Part shown: in pieces, positions 1-5,174 of the stretch
Numbering within the stretch: the first letter of the stretch is position 1
Layout: the number at the start of each line of letters is the position of its first letter
Origin: Saprospiraceae bacterium
GTDB taxonomy: Bacteria; Bacteroidota; Bacteroidia; Chitinophagales; Saprospiraceae
Length of the DNA: 5,485 nt
Direction of reading: 5' to 3'
Assembly: GCA_020528935.1 (NCBI GenBank)
Contig: JAJDFU010000530.1
Coordinates: forward strand, 1-5,485
Notes under the pieces: generated by a model
Database searches by the model: none
The model's input: only the letters and a program-made list of their open reading frames with translations
Told to the model about the DNA's origin: nothing
Made by a program: the position numbers and the translations under genes

Positions 1-2
1 AC

Positions 3-431
3 TTCCTTCCCGAGTTTGTCTGTGGCACCGGCGTGCTGCACCACGGGGACGATCTGCCCGCCGTGAGTCAGACCCTGCACGAGCTGGGCGGTCCGGACAC
101 CCACTCCGGCTTTATCGAGCCCCAGTCCGGCAACCCCTTCATCCAGTTGCTGCGCCGCCTGCGCAAACAGGTAGATCCCGCCTATTCCGAGGATCAGGTG
201 TTCTTCACCCGCAACGAGCTGCGCGAACTGTTCGAGAAGCACGGCTTCGAGGTTGTAGAAGTGTGGCATCAGGGTTATTTTTCCACGCCCGTCGCCCAGG
301 TGATGCTCAAGCCTCGCTTCCTGTTCATGCCTTACGCCCGGGCAGCCGTTTGGCTGGACCGGGCCATTCAGCGCCGGTTCAGCTCCCCCCTGGCCTGGAA
401 CCTGCTGGTCATTGCCAAAAGGCCCGCATGA
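3..431 (+). CDS. Class I SAM-dependent methyltransferase, C-terminal part (5' end outside window)
   Basis: The frame is already open at base 3, so the gene starts left of the window; 142 residues are visible. A GTG at 33 lies inside the domain and is not a believable start. The visible part begins in the middle of the Rossmann-like methyltransferase fold: a hydrophobic strand followed by Gly-Val-Leu-His-His (the 'GVLHH' after motif II/III in Methyltransf_11/23 proteins), then a helix, then Gly-Phe-Ile-Glu-Pro followed by Asn-Pro, the usual strand and turn after 'LkpGG'. Next come a Phe-Phe-Thr-Arg-Asn-Glu-Leu helix and Lys-His-Gly-Phe-Glu-Val, typical of the domain's C-terminal end. The SAM-binding motif I must be upstream. 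The substrate cannot be read from the sequence; family members with this layout often methylate sugars, lipids or small metabolites. Its stop overlaps the next gene's start by ATGA, suggesting translational coupling with a flippase-like membrane protein and a role in envelope glycan or lipid modification (inference). Confidence 0.85.
   Translation, partial: FLPEFVCGTGVLHHGDDLPAVSQTLHELGGPDTHSGFIEPQSGNPFIQLLRRLRKQVDPAYSEDQVFFTRNELRELFEKHGFEVVEVWHQGYFSTPVAQVMLKPRFLFMPYARAAVWLDRAIQRRFSSPLAWNLLVIAKRPA
417..422 (+). promoter_or_regulatory. Shine-Dalgarno-like AAAAGG before the flippase-like gene
   Basis: AAAAGG ends 5 bases before the ATG at 428 and lies inside the end of the methyltransferase gene. 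It supports 428 as the start rather than an in-frame ATG at 263, which would run deep into the methyltransferase gene and add a non-membrane, Arg/Pro-rich leader unlike the family. It is the only convincing ribosome binding site in the window. Confidence 0.5.
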
Positions 432-1306
432 AACGACTGTTTTCATTCAAGTACTTTCTCTACCTCGCGCTGCTCTTTCTGCTCATCTACCTGGTCCGGG
501 AGCAGCGGTTTGCCAACCTGGAGGTGTTGCACTGGCCCAGTCTGCTGCTCTCCCTGCTCCTGCTGTTCGGTGGTTTTGCCCTGTTGGCCGTAGTTTGGCA
601 TCGCAGCCTGGAGGGCCTGGGCGGAGTGTCTTTCCGCCACGCCTTCAGCAGCCTCAACCTGGGATCCATGGGCAAGTACATTCCCGGCAAGGTGGCCACC
701 CTGCACGGCATCAGCGCCTATCTGTACGAGCGCCTGCAGCTGAGCCGCAAGCGAACGGCCCTCCTGTTCGTACAGTTCAACCTGGTGTACGTCCTCACAG
801 GCTTCCTGGCCGGGGGGGCCCTGCTCGCCCAGCTGGATGTACAGCAGCGCTATTGGTATGCCCTCTGGGCCGGCTTGCTGCTGGTTTTTTTCATCGGCTT
901 TCGCCCCATCATGAAGGTGCTCTTCCGGCTGCTTACGCGACTGTGGCCCCGCTTTTCGATGGATGCCCCGCTGCCGCGCTTCGGCCTCTGGAATGCCGGC
1001 CTTCTGCTGGCCGTATGGCTCCTCTGGGGGCTGGGGTTCCACTTGCTGGCGCTGGCTCTCAGCCCGGACGCTCCCGGCTGGGGAAATGTATTCAGTTTTC
1101 CCTTTGCCGCTGCGGCCGGCAACCTGGTGATCATCGCGCCGGGCGGCCTGGGCGTGCGCGAAGGCCTGCTCACCTACGTGCTTCGGGGGCAGGGCATGCC
1201 CGGCGAAACGGCCCTCACCCTCTCGCTGGCCTCCCGCATGTGGTTTCTCCTCGGCGAGCTGAGCGCATTCGCACTGGCTCTCCTCTGGATGCGGCGCAAG
1301 CCCTAA
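428..1306 (+). CDS. UPF0104 / lysylphosphatidylglycerol synthase transmembrane-type flippase-like protein
   Basis: A 292-residue polytopic inner-membrane protein. Hydrophobic segments sit near residues 9-23, 38-58, 112-136, 142-158, 188-210, 221-240 and 268-287. Two family signatures are clear. Leu-Gly-Ser-Met-Gly-Lys-Tyr-Ile-Pro-Gly-Lys at about 78-88 matches the 'lgkYiPGK' signature of the LPG_synthase_TM / UPF0104 family. Ala-Pro-Gly-Gly-Leu-Gly-Val-Arg-Glu at about 237-245 matches its 'aPGGlGvRE' signature. The length of about 290-320 is normal for the stand-alone membrane domain, and there is no C-terminal aminoacyl-transferase domain as in MprF, so lysylation of lipids is not expected. 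Members of this family are thought to move or handle lipid-linked substrates across the membrane, but the exact activity is often unknown. The start at 428 gives a normal Lys/Arg-flanked first helix and a 4-base overlap with the methyltransferase. The gene ends in a 4-base overlap with a convergent gene. The family is well supported; the role in glycan or lipid export is inference. Confidence 0.9.
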   Translation: MKRLFSFKYFLYLALLFLLIYLVREQRFANLEVLHWPSLLLSLLLLFGGFALLAVVWHRSLEGLGGVSFRHAFSSLNLGSMGKYIPGKVATLHGISAYLYERLQLSRKRTALLFVQFNLVYVLTGFLAGGALLAQLDVQQRYWYALWAGLLLVFFIGFRPIMKVLFRLLTRLWPRFSMDAPLPRFGLWNAGLLLAVWLLWGLGFHLLALALSPDAPGWGNVFSFPFAAAAGNLVIIAPGGLGVREGLLTYVLRGQGMPGETALTLSLASRMWFLLGELSAFALALLWMRRKP

Positions 1307-2706
1307 TCGGGCCGCCAGGCTTCCCACTGCCTCCTCAGCAGTTTGCCCAGGCGATTCCGCTGACTGATGCCGATCAGGGCCACGATGAACGGCAGGAGCC
1401 AGATCACGCGATTTTGGTAACGCATAGCACCGTTGGACAGCCCGCCGCAAACGGCTGCGTTGAACACCAGAACCAGCGCGACCAAAACCAGTGCACGGAC
1501 CAGTTGCCCGGGTATGGGACGGGCCCAGTGCGGCCGGAATGCAAAGGCCAGTACCAATAAGAAACAGCCGTACACCAACAGGCGCTGGCGATTGTTCAGA
1601 AAGGTGTAATCCATGGCCCTGCGCCATTGCCTGGCCACTGACAAGGGAAAGGTTTCGTGCTCGAAATACTGCTTGATGGGAGGATAGCTGGGAGACCCCT
1701 CTTGTTGCGAAGGCGTATTCCCGGTATCGAAATTGAAAAACTGATGGAAGGCACCAGTGAACAGGCTCTGCACAAACAATCTGGAATACCTCGGATCGGC
1801 GAGAATCTCGTCAATGAGGGCCTGATGTGCTTCCTGATCCTGTTTGCTCCAGCCCCCTGTCCGGTAAATGGGGCTTTGGGGATCCCACCAGTACGATACC
1901 GGCAGCTCATCCCGGTACGGACAGAGGAAATAAGTGCTGTCGTCCGCACAGTTCTCGCGAAGGAATTTGGGCAGGATGCCCACGTAGTTGAGCTGCCCCA
2001 TGAAAAAAATAGGTGAACTGCGCGAAGTGGTGAACCCCACGCCATAGGCCGCGTGCAAACTGGGCAGGGCCAGCCAGGCGGCTCCCACCAGGCCAAGTGC
2101 CCAGATCGCGCGCAGCGGCGCGGGGTTCCAGCGGCCATCCTGCCATCGCCGGACGAGCCAGATGGCCAGAAATGCCAGCCCGGTAAACAGGTAAATGACC
2201 AGGTGAGACGTATGGGAGATAATCGCCCATACTGCGATCAGACTGAGGTAAATACCCTCCCACACCCGCAAACTGCGGCCGTGGAGAAGAATGCAAAGCG
2301 CAAGGGCCGCCATGGAGGTGAAAACGTCCGGCATCAGCTGTGAAGTACGGATAGATATGCCGGTGCACCACACCAGGAAAAACAGCACGGCCAGATGCAG
2401 GAGATCTACCGGCTTGCCCGCTCCCCTGGGATTGAAATGCTTCAAAAACAAGTACGTCAAGGAAGACAGCAGCAACCCCTGTGCGATAATCACATACCAC
2501 AGCGAGGTGGCCAGGCTGCTGTGGCGAAGAAACAGCCCGTAGGGCATCGGCCGGTTGTAGATGGATACTTTTCCGGTGAACCCCTCCAGGATATACTCCC
2601 CCGTATCCGAATAAACAAAAGGAAACCCGTTGTAAAACGCCGCCGAACAAAGCAACAGGCCGCCCAGGATCCAGCTGGCCATGGCACGCAGGGTGGTGTT
2701 TTTCAT
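1303..2706 (-). CDS. Unclassified multi-spanning membrane protein, GT-C glycosyltransferase-like
   Basis: A 467-residue integral membrane protein. Hydrophobic stretches lie near residues 10-30, 68-90, 102-120, 128-142, 150-185, 199-220, 376-390, 401-420 and 433-447, with a long polar, probably periplasmic, loop at about 222-370 containing Cys253 and Cys262. Features resembling GT-C enzymes are Tyr-Ser-Asp-Thr-Gly-Glu-Tyr (32-38) in the first loop after helix 1, Met-Pro-Asp-Val (125-128), His-Thr-Ser-His (165-168), and near the end Met-Arg-Tyr-Gln-Asn-Arg-Val (428-434) leading into the last helix. From general knowledge, proteins beginning with 'NGFPxVYSDTGxYI' are widespread, uncharacterised Bacteroidota membrane proteins; I cannot name a family. 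Lipid-linked sugar transfer is inference only. It is transcribed away from the dehydrogenase and converges on the flippase-like gene with overlapping stops. The ATG at 2704-2706 has no Shine-Dalgarno, as is common in this phylum. That it is a real gene is well supported; its function is not. Confidence 0.87.
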   Translation of the reverse strand: MKNTTLRAMASWILGGLLLCSAAFYNGFPFVYSDTGEYILEGFTGKVSIYNRPMPYGLFLRHSSLATSLWYVIIAQGLLLSSLTYLFLKHFNPRGAGKPVDLLHLAVLFFLVWCTGISIRTSQLMPDVFTSMAALALCILLHGRSLRVWEGIYLSLIAVWAIISHTSHLVIYLFTGLAFLAIWLVRRWQDGRWNPAPLRAIWALGLVGAAWLALPSLHAAYGVGFTTSRSSPIFFMGQLNYVGILPKFLRENCADDSTYFLCPYRDELPVSYWWDPQSPIYRTGGWSKQDQEAHQALIDEILADPRYSRLFVQSLFTGAFHQFFNFDTGNTPSQQEGSPSYPPIKQYFEHETFPLSVARQWRRAMDYTFLNNRQRLLVYGCFLLVLAFAFRPHWARPIPGQLVRALVLVALVLVFNAAVCGGLSNGAMRYQNRVIWLLPFIVALIGISQRNRLGKLLRRQWEAWRPD

Positions 2707-2803
2707 AGGCCAAGAGTCAAGTGATAAAAACAGGTGGCATCAACCGGCTAATAAAACGAAAAAAGAGGGAAGCACGCGCGCAGCGGGCCCTAAAGAAAAG
2801 TTT

Positions 2804-2831
2804 TTGTAGAAAAAGAATATTGCTATCTTTT
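2804..2831 (+). promoter_or_regulatory. Candidate Bacteroidota-type promoter for the alcohol dehydrogenase
   Basis: TTG at 2804-2806 (inside a TTTTTG) and TATCTTTT at 2824-2831 are separated by 17 bases. This fits the Bacteroidota primary sigma factor pattern TTG / TAnnTTTG, with only the last G of the -7 box missing. It would give a leader of roughly 35-45 bases before the dehydrogenase start. The -7 element falls inside the repeat structure described separately, so a bound regulator would cover the promoter. This is a pattern match only. Confidence 0.35.
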
Positions 2832-2855
2832 CCGACAGCATTGCTATTCTTTTTC
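2809..2855. repeat. Perfect 11-bp inverted repeat, possible operator
   Basis: GAAAAAGAATA at 2809-2819 is exactly complementary in reverse to TATTCTTTTTC at 2845-2855, with a 25-base spacer. It sits 21 bases before the dehydrogenase ATG at 2876 and overlaps the candidate -7 box. The arms are AT-rich, so an RNA stem would be weak; a DNA operator for a dimeric or looping regulator is a better reading than a terminator, but the regulator is unknown. Chance matches between A-rich and T-rich tracts are possible, which limits the confidence. Confidence 0.5.
2819..2855 (+). repeat. Imperfect direct repeat with 21-bp period
   Basis: ATTGCTATCTTTTC (2819-2832) recurs as ATTGCTATTCTTTTTC (2840-2855), differing only by an extra T in each of the T-containing runs. 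The start-to-start distance is 21 bases, two turns of the helix, so both copies face the same side of the DNA. This spacing is typical of tandem binding sites, though a local duplication of a promoter element would look the same. Confidence 0.5.
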
Positions 2856-2875
2856 ATCAGTCATTTTATCATCCT

Positions 2876-3916
2876 ATGCTACCGAATACTATGAAAGCCG
2901 CCGTGGTGCACAAATTCGGCGCCCCGCTGCAAATCGAAGAAATGCCCGTTCGCCGTCCGGAGGGGCATGAAATTCTGGTCAAGGTCGTTGCCAGTGGCGT
3001 GTGCCATACGGATCTGCACGCCGCCGAAGGCGACTGGCCGGTCAAGCCCAAGCTGCCGCTCATCCCCGGACACGAAGGGGTGGGCTATGTGGCGGCTGTG
3101 GGTTCAGAAGTGAAGCACGTCAAAGAGGGGGATGCCGTGGGCGTGCCCTGGCTGCACAGCGCCTGCAGCTTCTGCGAACACTGCATTACCGGCTGGGAGA
3201 CCCTCTGCGAAAGCCAGCAAAACACCGGCTACGGGGTGGACGGCGGCTATGCCGAATACGTGATCGCCGACTCCCGTTATGTAGGCCACCTGCCCAAAGA
3301 CGTCAACTTCCTCGAAATAGCCCCCATTCTTTGTGCCGGAGTGACCGTGTACAAAGGCCTGAAAGAAACCGACACCAAGCCGGGCGAATGGGTCGCCATA
3401 TCCGGCATAGGCGGGCTTGGCCACGTGGCCGTGCAGTACGCCAAGGCCATGGGCATGCACGTAGCCGCCATCGACGTAGCCGACGACAAGCTGGAGCTCG
3501 CCAAAAAACTCGGCGCCGATCTGGTGGTGAACGCCAAGGAAACCGATCCCGGCACGTACCTCAAAAAGGAAAGCGGAGGCGGCATGCACGGCGCACTGGT
3601 CACGGCCGTTTCCACCCAGGCCTTTTCGCAGGCCATATCCACACTGCGACGCAAAGGAACCCTGTCCATGACCGGCCTTCCGCCGGGAAGCTTCGACCTG
3701 CCCATCTTTGAGACGGTGCTCAACCGGATTACCATTCGCGGCTCCATTGTGGGCACGCGCAAGGACCTGCAGGAATGCCTGGATTTTGCCACCGAGGGCA
3801 AGGTAAAATCCACGGTGGCCCCGGCCGCCCTCGAGGACATCAACCAGGTGTTCGACCGCATGAAGGCCGGGCAGATCGACGGCCGCATTGTACTCGACAT
3901 TACCGGGGAGGCTTGA
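2876..3916 (+). CDS. adhP: Zinc-dependent alcohol dehydrogenase (AdhP / ADH-HT type, NAD-preferring)
   Basis: A 346-residue cytosolic medium-chain dehydrogenase that interconverts primary alcohols and aldehydes. The GroES-like catalytic domain has the catalytic zinc ligands Cys43 (in Gly-Val-Cys-His-Thr-Asp), His66 with Glu67 (Gly-His-Glu) and Cys153. The four structural-zinc cysteines are present at 97, 100, 103 and 111. The Rossmann domain has Gly-Ile-Gly-Gly-Leu-Gly at 177-182 and an acidic Asp200 at the end of the second strand, which favours NAD over NADP. The sequence closely follows the AdhP / Geobacillus ADH-HT subgroup throughout, including Gly-Asp-Trp-Pro-Val-Lys-Pro after the first zinc ligand and Ile-Val-Gly-Thr-Arg-Lys-Asp near residue 291, so nothing is missing. 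The start is uncertain: ATG at 2876 gives a Leu-Pro-Asn-Thr leader seen in some relatives, whereas ATG at 2891 gives the common Met-Lys-Ala-Ala-Val-Val start. Neither has a Shine-Dalgarno. It appears monocistronic, and the physiological substrate is not visible. Confidence 0.97.
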   Translation: MLPNTMKAAVVHKFGAPLQIEEMPVRRPEGHEILVKVVASGVCHTDLHAAEGDWPVKPKLPLIPGHEGVGYVAAVGSEVKHVKEGDAVGVPWLHSACSFCEHCITGWETLCESQQNTGYGVDGGYAEYVIADSRYVGHLPKDVNFLEIAPILCAGVTVYKGLKETDTKPGEWVAISGIGGLGHVAVQYAKAMGMHVAAIDVADDKLELAKKLGADLVVNAKETDPGTYLKKESGGGMHGALVTAVSTQAFSQAISTLRRKGTLSMTGLPPGSFDLPIFETVLNRITIRGSIVGTRKDLQECLDFATEGKVKSTVAPAALEDINQVFDRMKAGQIDGRIVLDITGEA

Positions 3917-3931
3917 TTTGGCCGTTTCCTT

Positions 3932-3968
3932 CGAGCGGGGCGGGCCGTGCCGGACAAAAGCCCGCTCG
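3932..3968. repeat. GC-rich inverted repeat in convergent intergenic gap (first of two)
   Basis: CGAGCGGG at 3932-3939 is reverse-complementary to CCCGCTCG at 3961-3968, with a 21-base loop. It lies just after the dehydrogenase stop. There is no T-run on either strand, so it is not a classical intrinsic terminator; Bacteroidota terminators can lack one, and it could protect a 3' end or stop transcription in both directions. Confidence 0.45.
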
Positions 3969-3986
3969 GGCCGTGTAGTCCGGCAC
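3947..3986. terminator. Second, interlocking inverted repeat; candidate bidirectional 3'-end structure
   Basis: GTGCCGGAC at 3947-3955 is reverse-complementary to GTCCGGCAC at 3978-3986, with a 22-base spacer. The right arm touches the last base of the kinase stop codon. The left arm lies inside the loop of the repeat at 3932-3968 and that repeat's right arm lies inside this loop, so the two stems are either alternatives or form a pseudoknot-like fold. No T-tract follows, so the terminator call is tentative. Confidence 0.35.
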
Positions 3987-5062
3987 TACGGCTGGCCTGC
4001 CAGGGCCTTGGCAGCAGGTACTTCAATCAACGGCAAGTGCACCTCGAAGGTGTCTTCGGTTTCGGAAATGACCACTTTCCGGTCGGTGAAGAAAGCGTAG
4101 CGGTGGCGTACGTTCTCCAGCCCCACGCCCGTAGAGGGCTGGCTCTGGTGCTTGCGCTGCAGCTTATTCCGGATCACGAGATGACTGTGGTCCACACTCA
4201 GGGAAATGGCGAGCGGCTGATCGGCCGAGATGATGTTGTGCTTGATGGCATTCTCGAACAGCAATTGCAGGGAAAGCGGAACGATGCGGGTGGAACGGTA
4301 GACTTCCGGAATGTCGATGTCAACCTGTAGATTCTCTCCGAAACGCTCTTTGAGCAGAAAGACGTAGGAATCCAGGAACCGCAATTCCTCTTCCAGCGAA
4401 ATGAGCTTCTCGCTGCGGCTCTCCAATACATAGCGATACACCTTGCTGAGCTTTTGTACGAATTGTACGGCCTTGGGTGGATCCTCCGGGATGATGTAGG
4501 TAAGGGTGTTGAGGCTGTTGAATAAGAAATGCGGATTCACCTGGCTGCGCAAGCCCTCCAGCTGCGACTCCACCGTCTCGCGCCGGAGCTGCTCCGCCTC
4601 CAGCACACTGGCCTTCCAGCGGAAAAACAGAAACGTACCCTCATAAATGGAGGTGATCAGTGCGGTAGTTACCAGTCCGGCCGCAGTGTAGCGAATGAGC
4701 ATCGCAGCGGATTCGCTTTGGCCTTCCGGCACCAGGGCCTCTTCCACCGCACAGCCTATCCGGTCGATGATAAAGTAAGTAATCAAAATGCCCAGGGTGC
4801 TCAGGATAATCCGTTTTCGGATTTGATCCGGTTTGGGAAATTGCAACCGCAGCCGCATGATGATCTCCCGCACGGCCAGCCAGATCGTGCTGCAGTAAAA
4901 CAGGGAGACCCCAAACCTGATCCATTCGGGCCCCTCGCCATCCAGGATCATATCCGGAAAGAAAATGAAAGGCATGGAAAAGGCGACCACCGGGATGCCA
5001 ACGAGCATAAACCAGCGGTCGTCAAAGCCAATGGCGTGGATGAGTCGTTCGCGGCGCGTCAT
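3986..5062 (-). CDS. LytS/YpdA-type membrane sensor histidine kinase, no adjacent regulator
   Basis: A 358-residue sensor kinase of the His_kinase (LytS-like) class. Four hydrophobic segments near residues 17-35, 49-68, 84-103 and 122-147 form the sensor region, followed by a charged helix, probably coiled-coil, at 148-172. The phosphoacceptor block is Gln-Val-Asn-Pro-His-Phe-Leu-Phe-Asn-Ser-Leu-Asn at 174-185, with His178 the likely phosphorylated residue. The ATP-binding part shows Phe-Glu-Asn-Ala-Ile-Lys-His-Asn (269-276, N box) and Thr-Gly-Val-Gly-Leu-Glu-Asn (311-317, G box). No residue expected for activity is missing. Family members normally phosphorylate a LytTR-type response regulator encoded next door, but here the downstream neighbour is a convergent dehydrogenase and the upstream one a receptor gene. 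The signal is unknown. The ATG at 5060-5062 has no Shine-Dalgarno; a TACTTTTA sits only 4 bases upstream. Length is typical for the class. Confidence 0.95.
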   Translation of the reverse strand: MTRRERLIHAIGFDDRWFMLVGIPVVAFSMPFIFFPDMILDGEGPEWIRFGVSLFYCSTIWLAVREIIMRLRLQFPKPDQIRKRIILSTLGILITYFIIDRIGCAVEEALVPEGQSESAAMLIRYTAAGLVTTALITSIYEGTFLFFRWKASVLEAEQLRRETVESQLEGLRSQVNPHFLFNSLNTLTYIIPEDPPKAVQFVQKLSKVYRYVLESRSEKLISLEEELRFLDSYVFLLKERFGENLQVDIDIPEVYRSTRIVPLSLQLLFENAIKHNIISADQPLAISLSVDHSHLVIRNKLQRKHQSQPSTGVGLENVRHRYAFFTDRKVVISETEDTFEVHLPLIEVPAAKALAGQP

Positions 5063-5116
5063 AGTCTAAAAGTACGGAATTTGAAGAACAGCGGATGGAG
5101 TGGACCGGGACCCTGA

Positions 5117-5149
5117 ATGGCGGGCGGATCCGAAAGACCATTCCGCCAT
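5117..5149 (-). other. Weak inverted repeat between receptor and kinase genes
   Basis: ATGGCGG (5117-5123) pairs with CCGCCAT (5143-5149) around a 19-base loop that itself contains the 8-base palindrome CGGATCCG (5125-5132). It lies in the 112-base gap 26 bases beyond the receptor stop (5175-5177) and could mark the receptor mRNA 3' end. No T-run follows it, so an intrinsic terminator is not demonstrated, and read-through from the receptor into the kinase gene is possible. Confidence 0.25.
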
Positions 5150-5174
5150 CCATCCAAAACCCCGGCCGTTCGCA

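Noticed and set aside
263..427. Upstream in-frame extension of the flippase-like protein from ATG at 263
   Set aside because: It would add 55 residues unlike the family and overlap the methyltransferase by 169 bases; the ATG at 428 has an SD-like site and a normal first membrane helix.
412..1560. 382-codon plus-strand open frame overlapping the flippase-like gene
   Set aside because: The translation is Pro/Arg/Gly/Ala-rich with no motif, and it competes with a frame carrying two family signatures.
443..1627. 394-codon open frame on the minus strand antisense to the flippase-like gene and the end of the membrane-protein gene
   Set aside because: Its translation is Gln/Glu/Gly/Ala-rich without a recognisable domain, and it crosses two genes on different strands that both show clear membrane-protein sequence. 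It is a typical shadow in GC-rich DNA.
1907..2713. 268-codon minus-strand open frame in another frame of the membrane-protein gene
   Set aside because: It is a shadow. The 467-residue frame has consistent hydrophobic segments and motifs, while this one does not.
2707..2803. Promoter for the minus-strand membrane-protein gene in the divergent region
   Set aside because: I looked for TAnnTTTG with a TTG partner on the minus strand and found only poor partial matches; the promoter cannot be placed.
3277..4026. 249-codon minus-strand open frame opposite the dehydrogenase
   Set aside because: It is Ser/Arg/Pro-rich antisense sequence to an intact, strongly conserved enzyme gene.
5067..5074. TACTTTTA on the minus strand 4 bases before the kinase start as a -7 box for a leaderless transcript
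   Set aside because: No TTG lies 17-23 bases upstream, so only half of the expected promoter is present; not strong enough to list as a feature.
4529..5116. 195-codon plus-strand open frame opposite the kinase gene
   Set aside because: It is antisense to the sensor region and the coiled-coil/H-box part, is His/Gln/Arg/Pro-rich and shows no domain.
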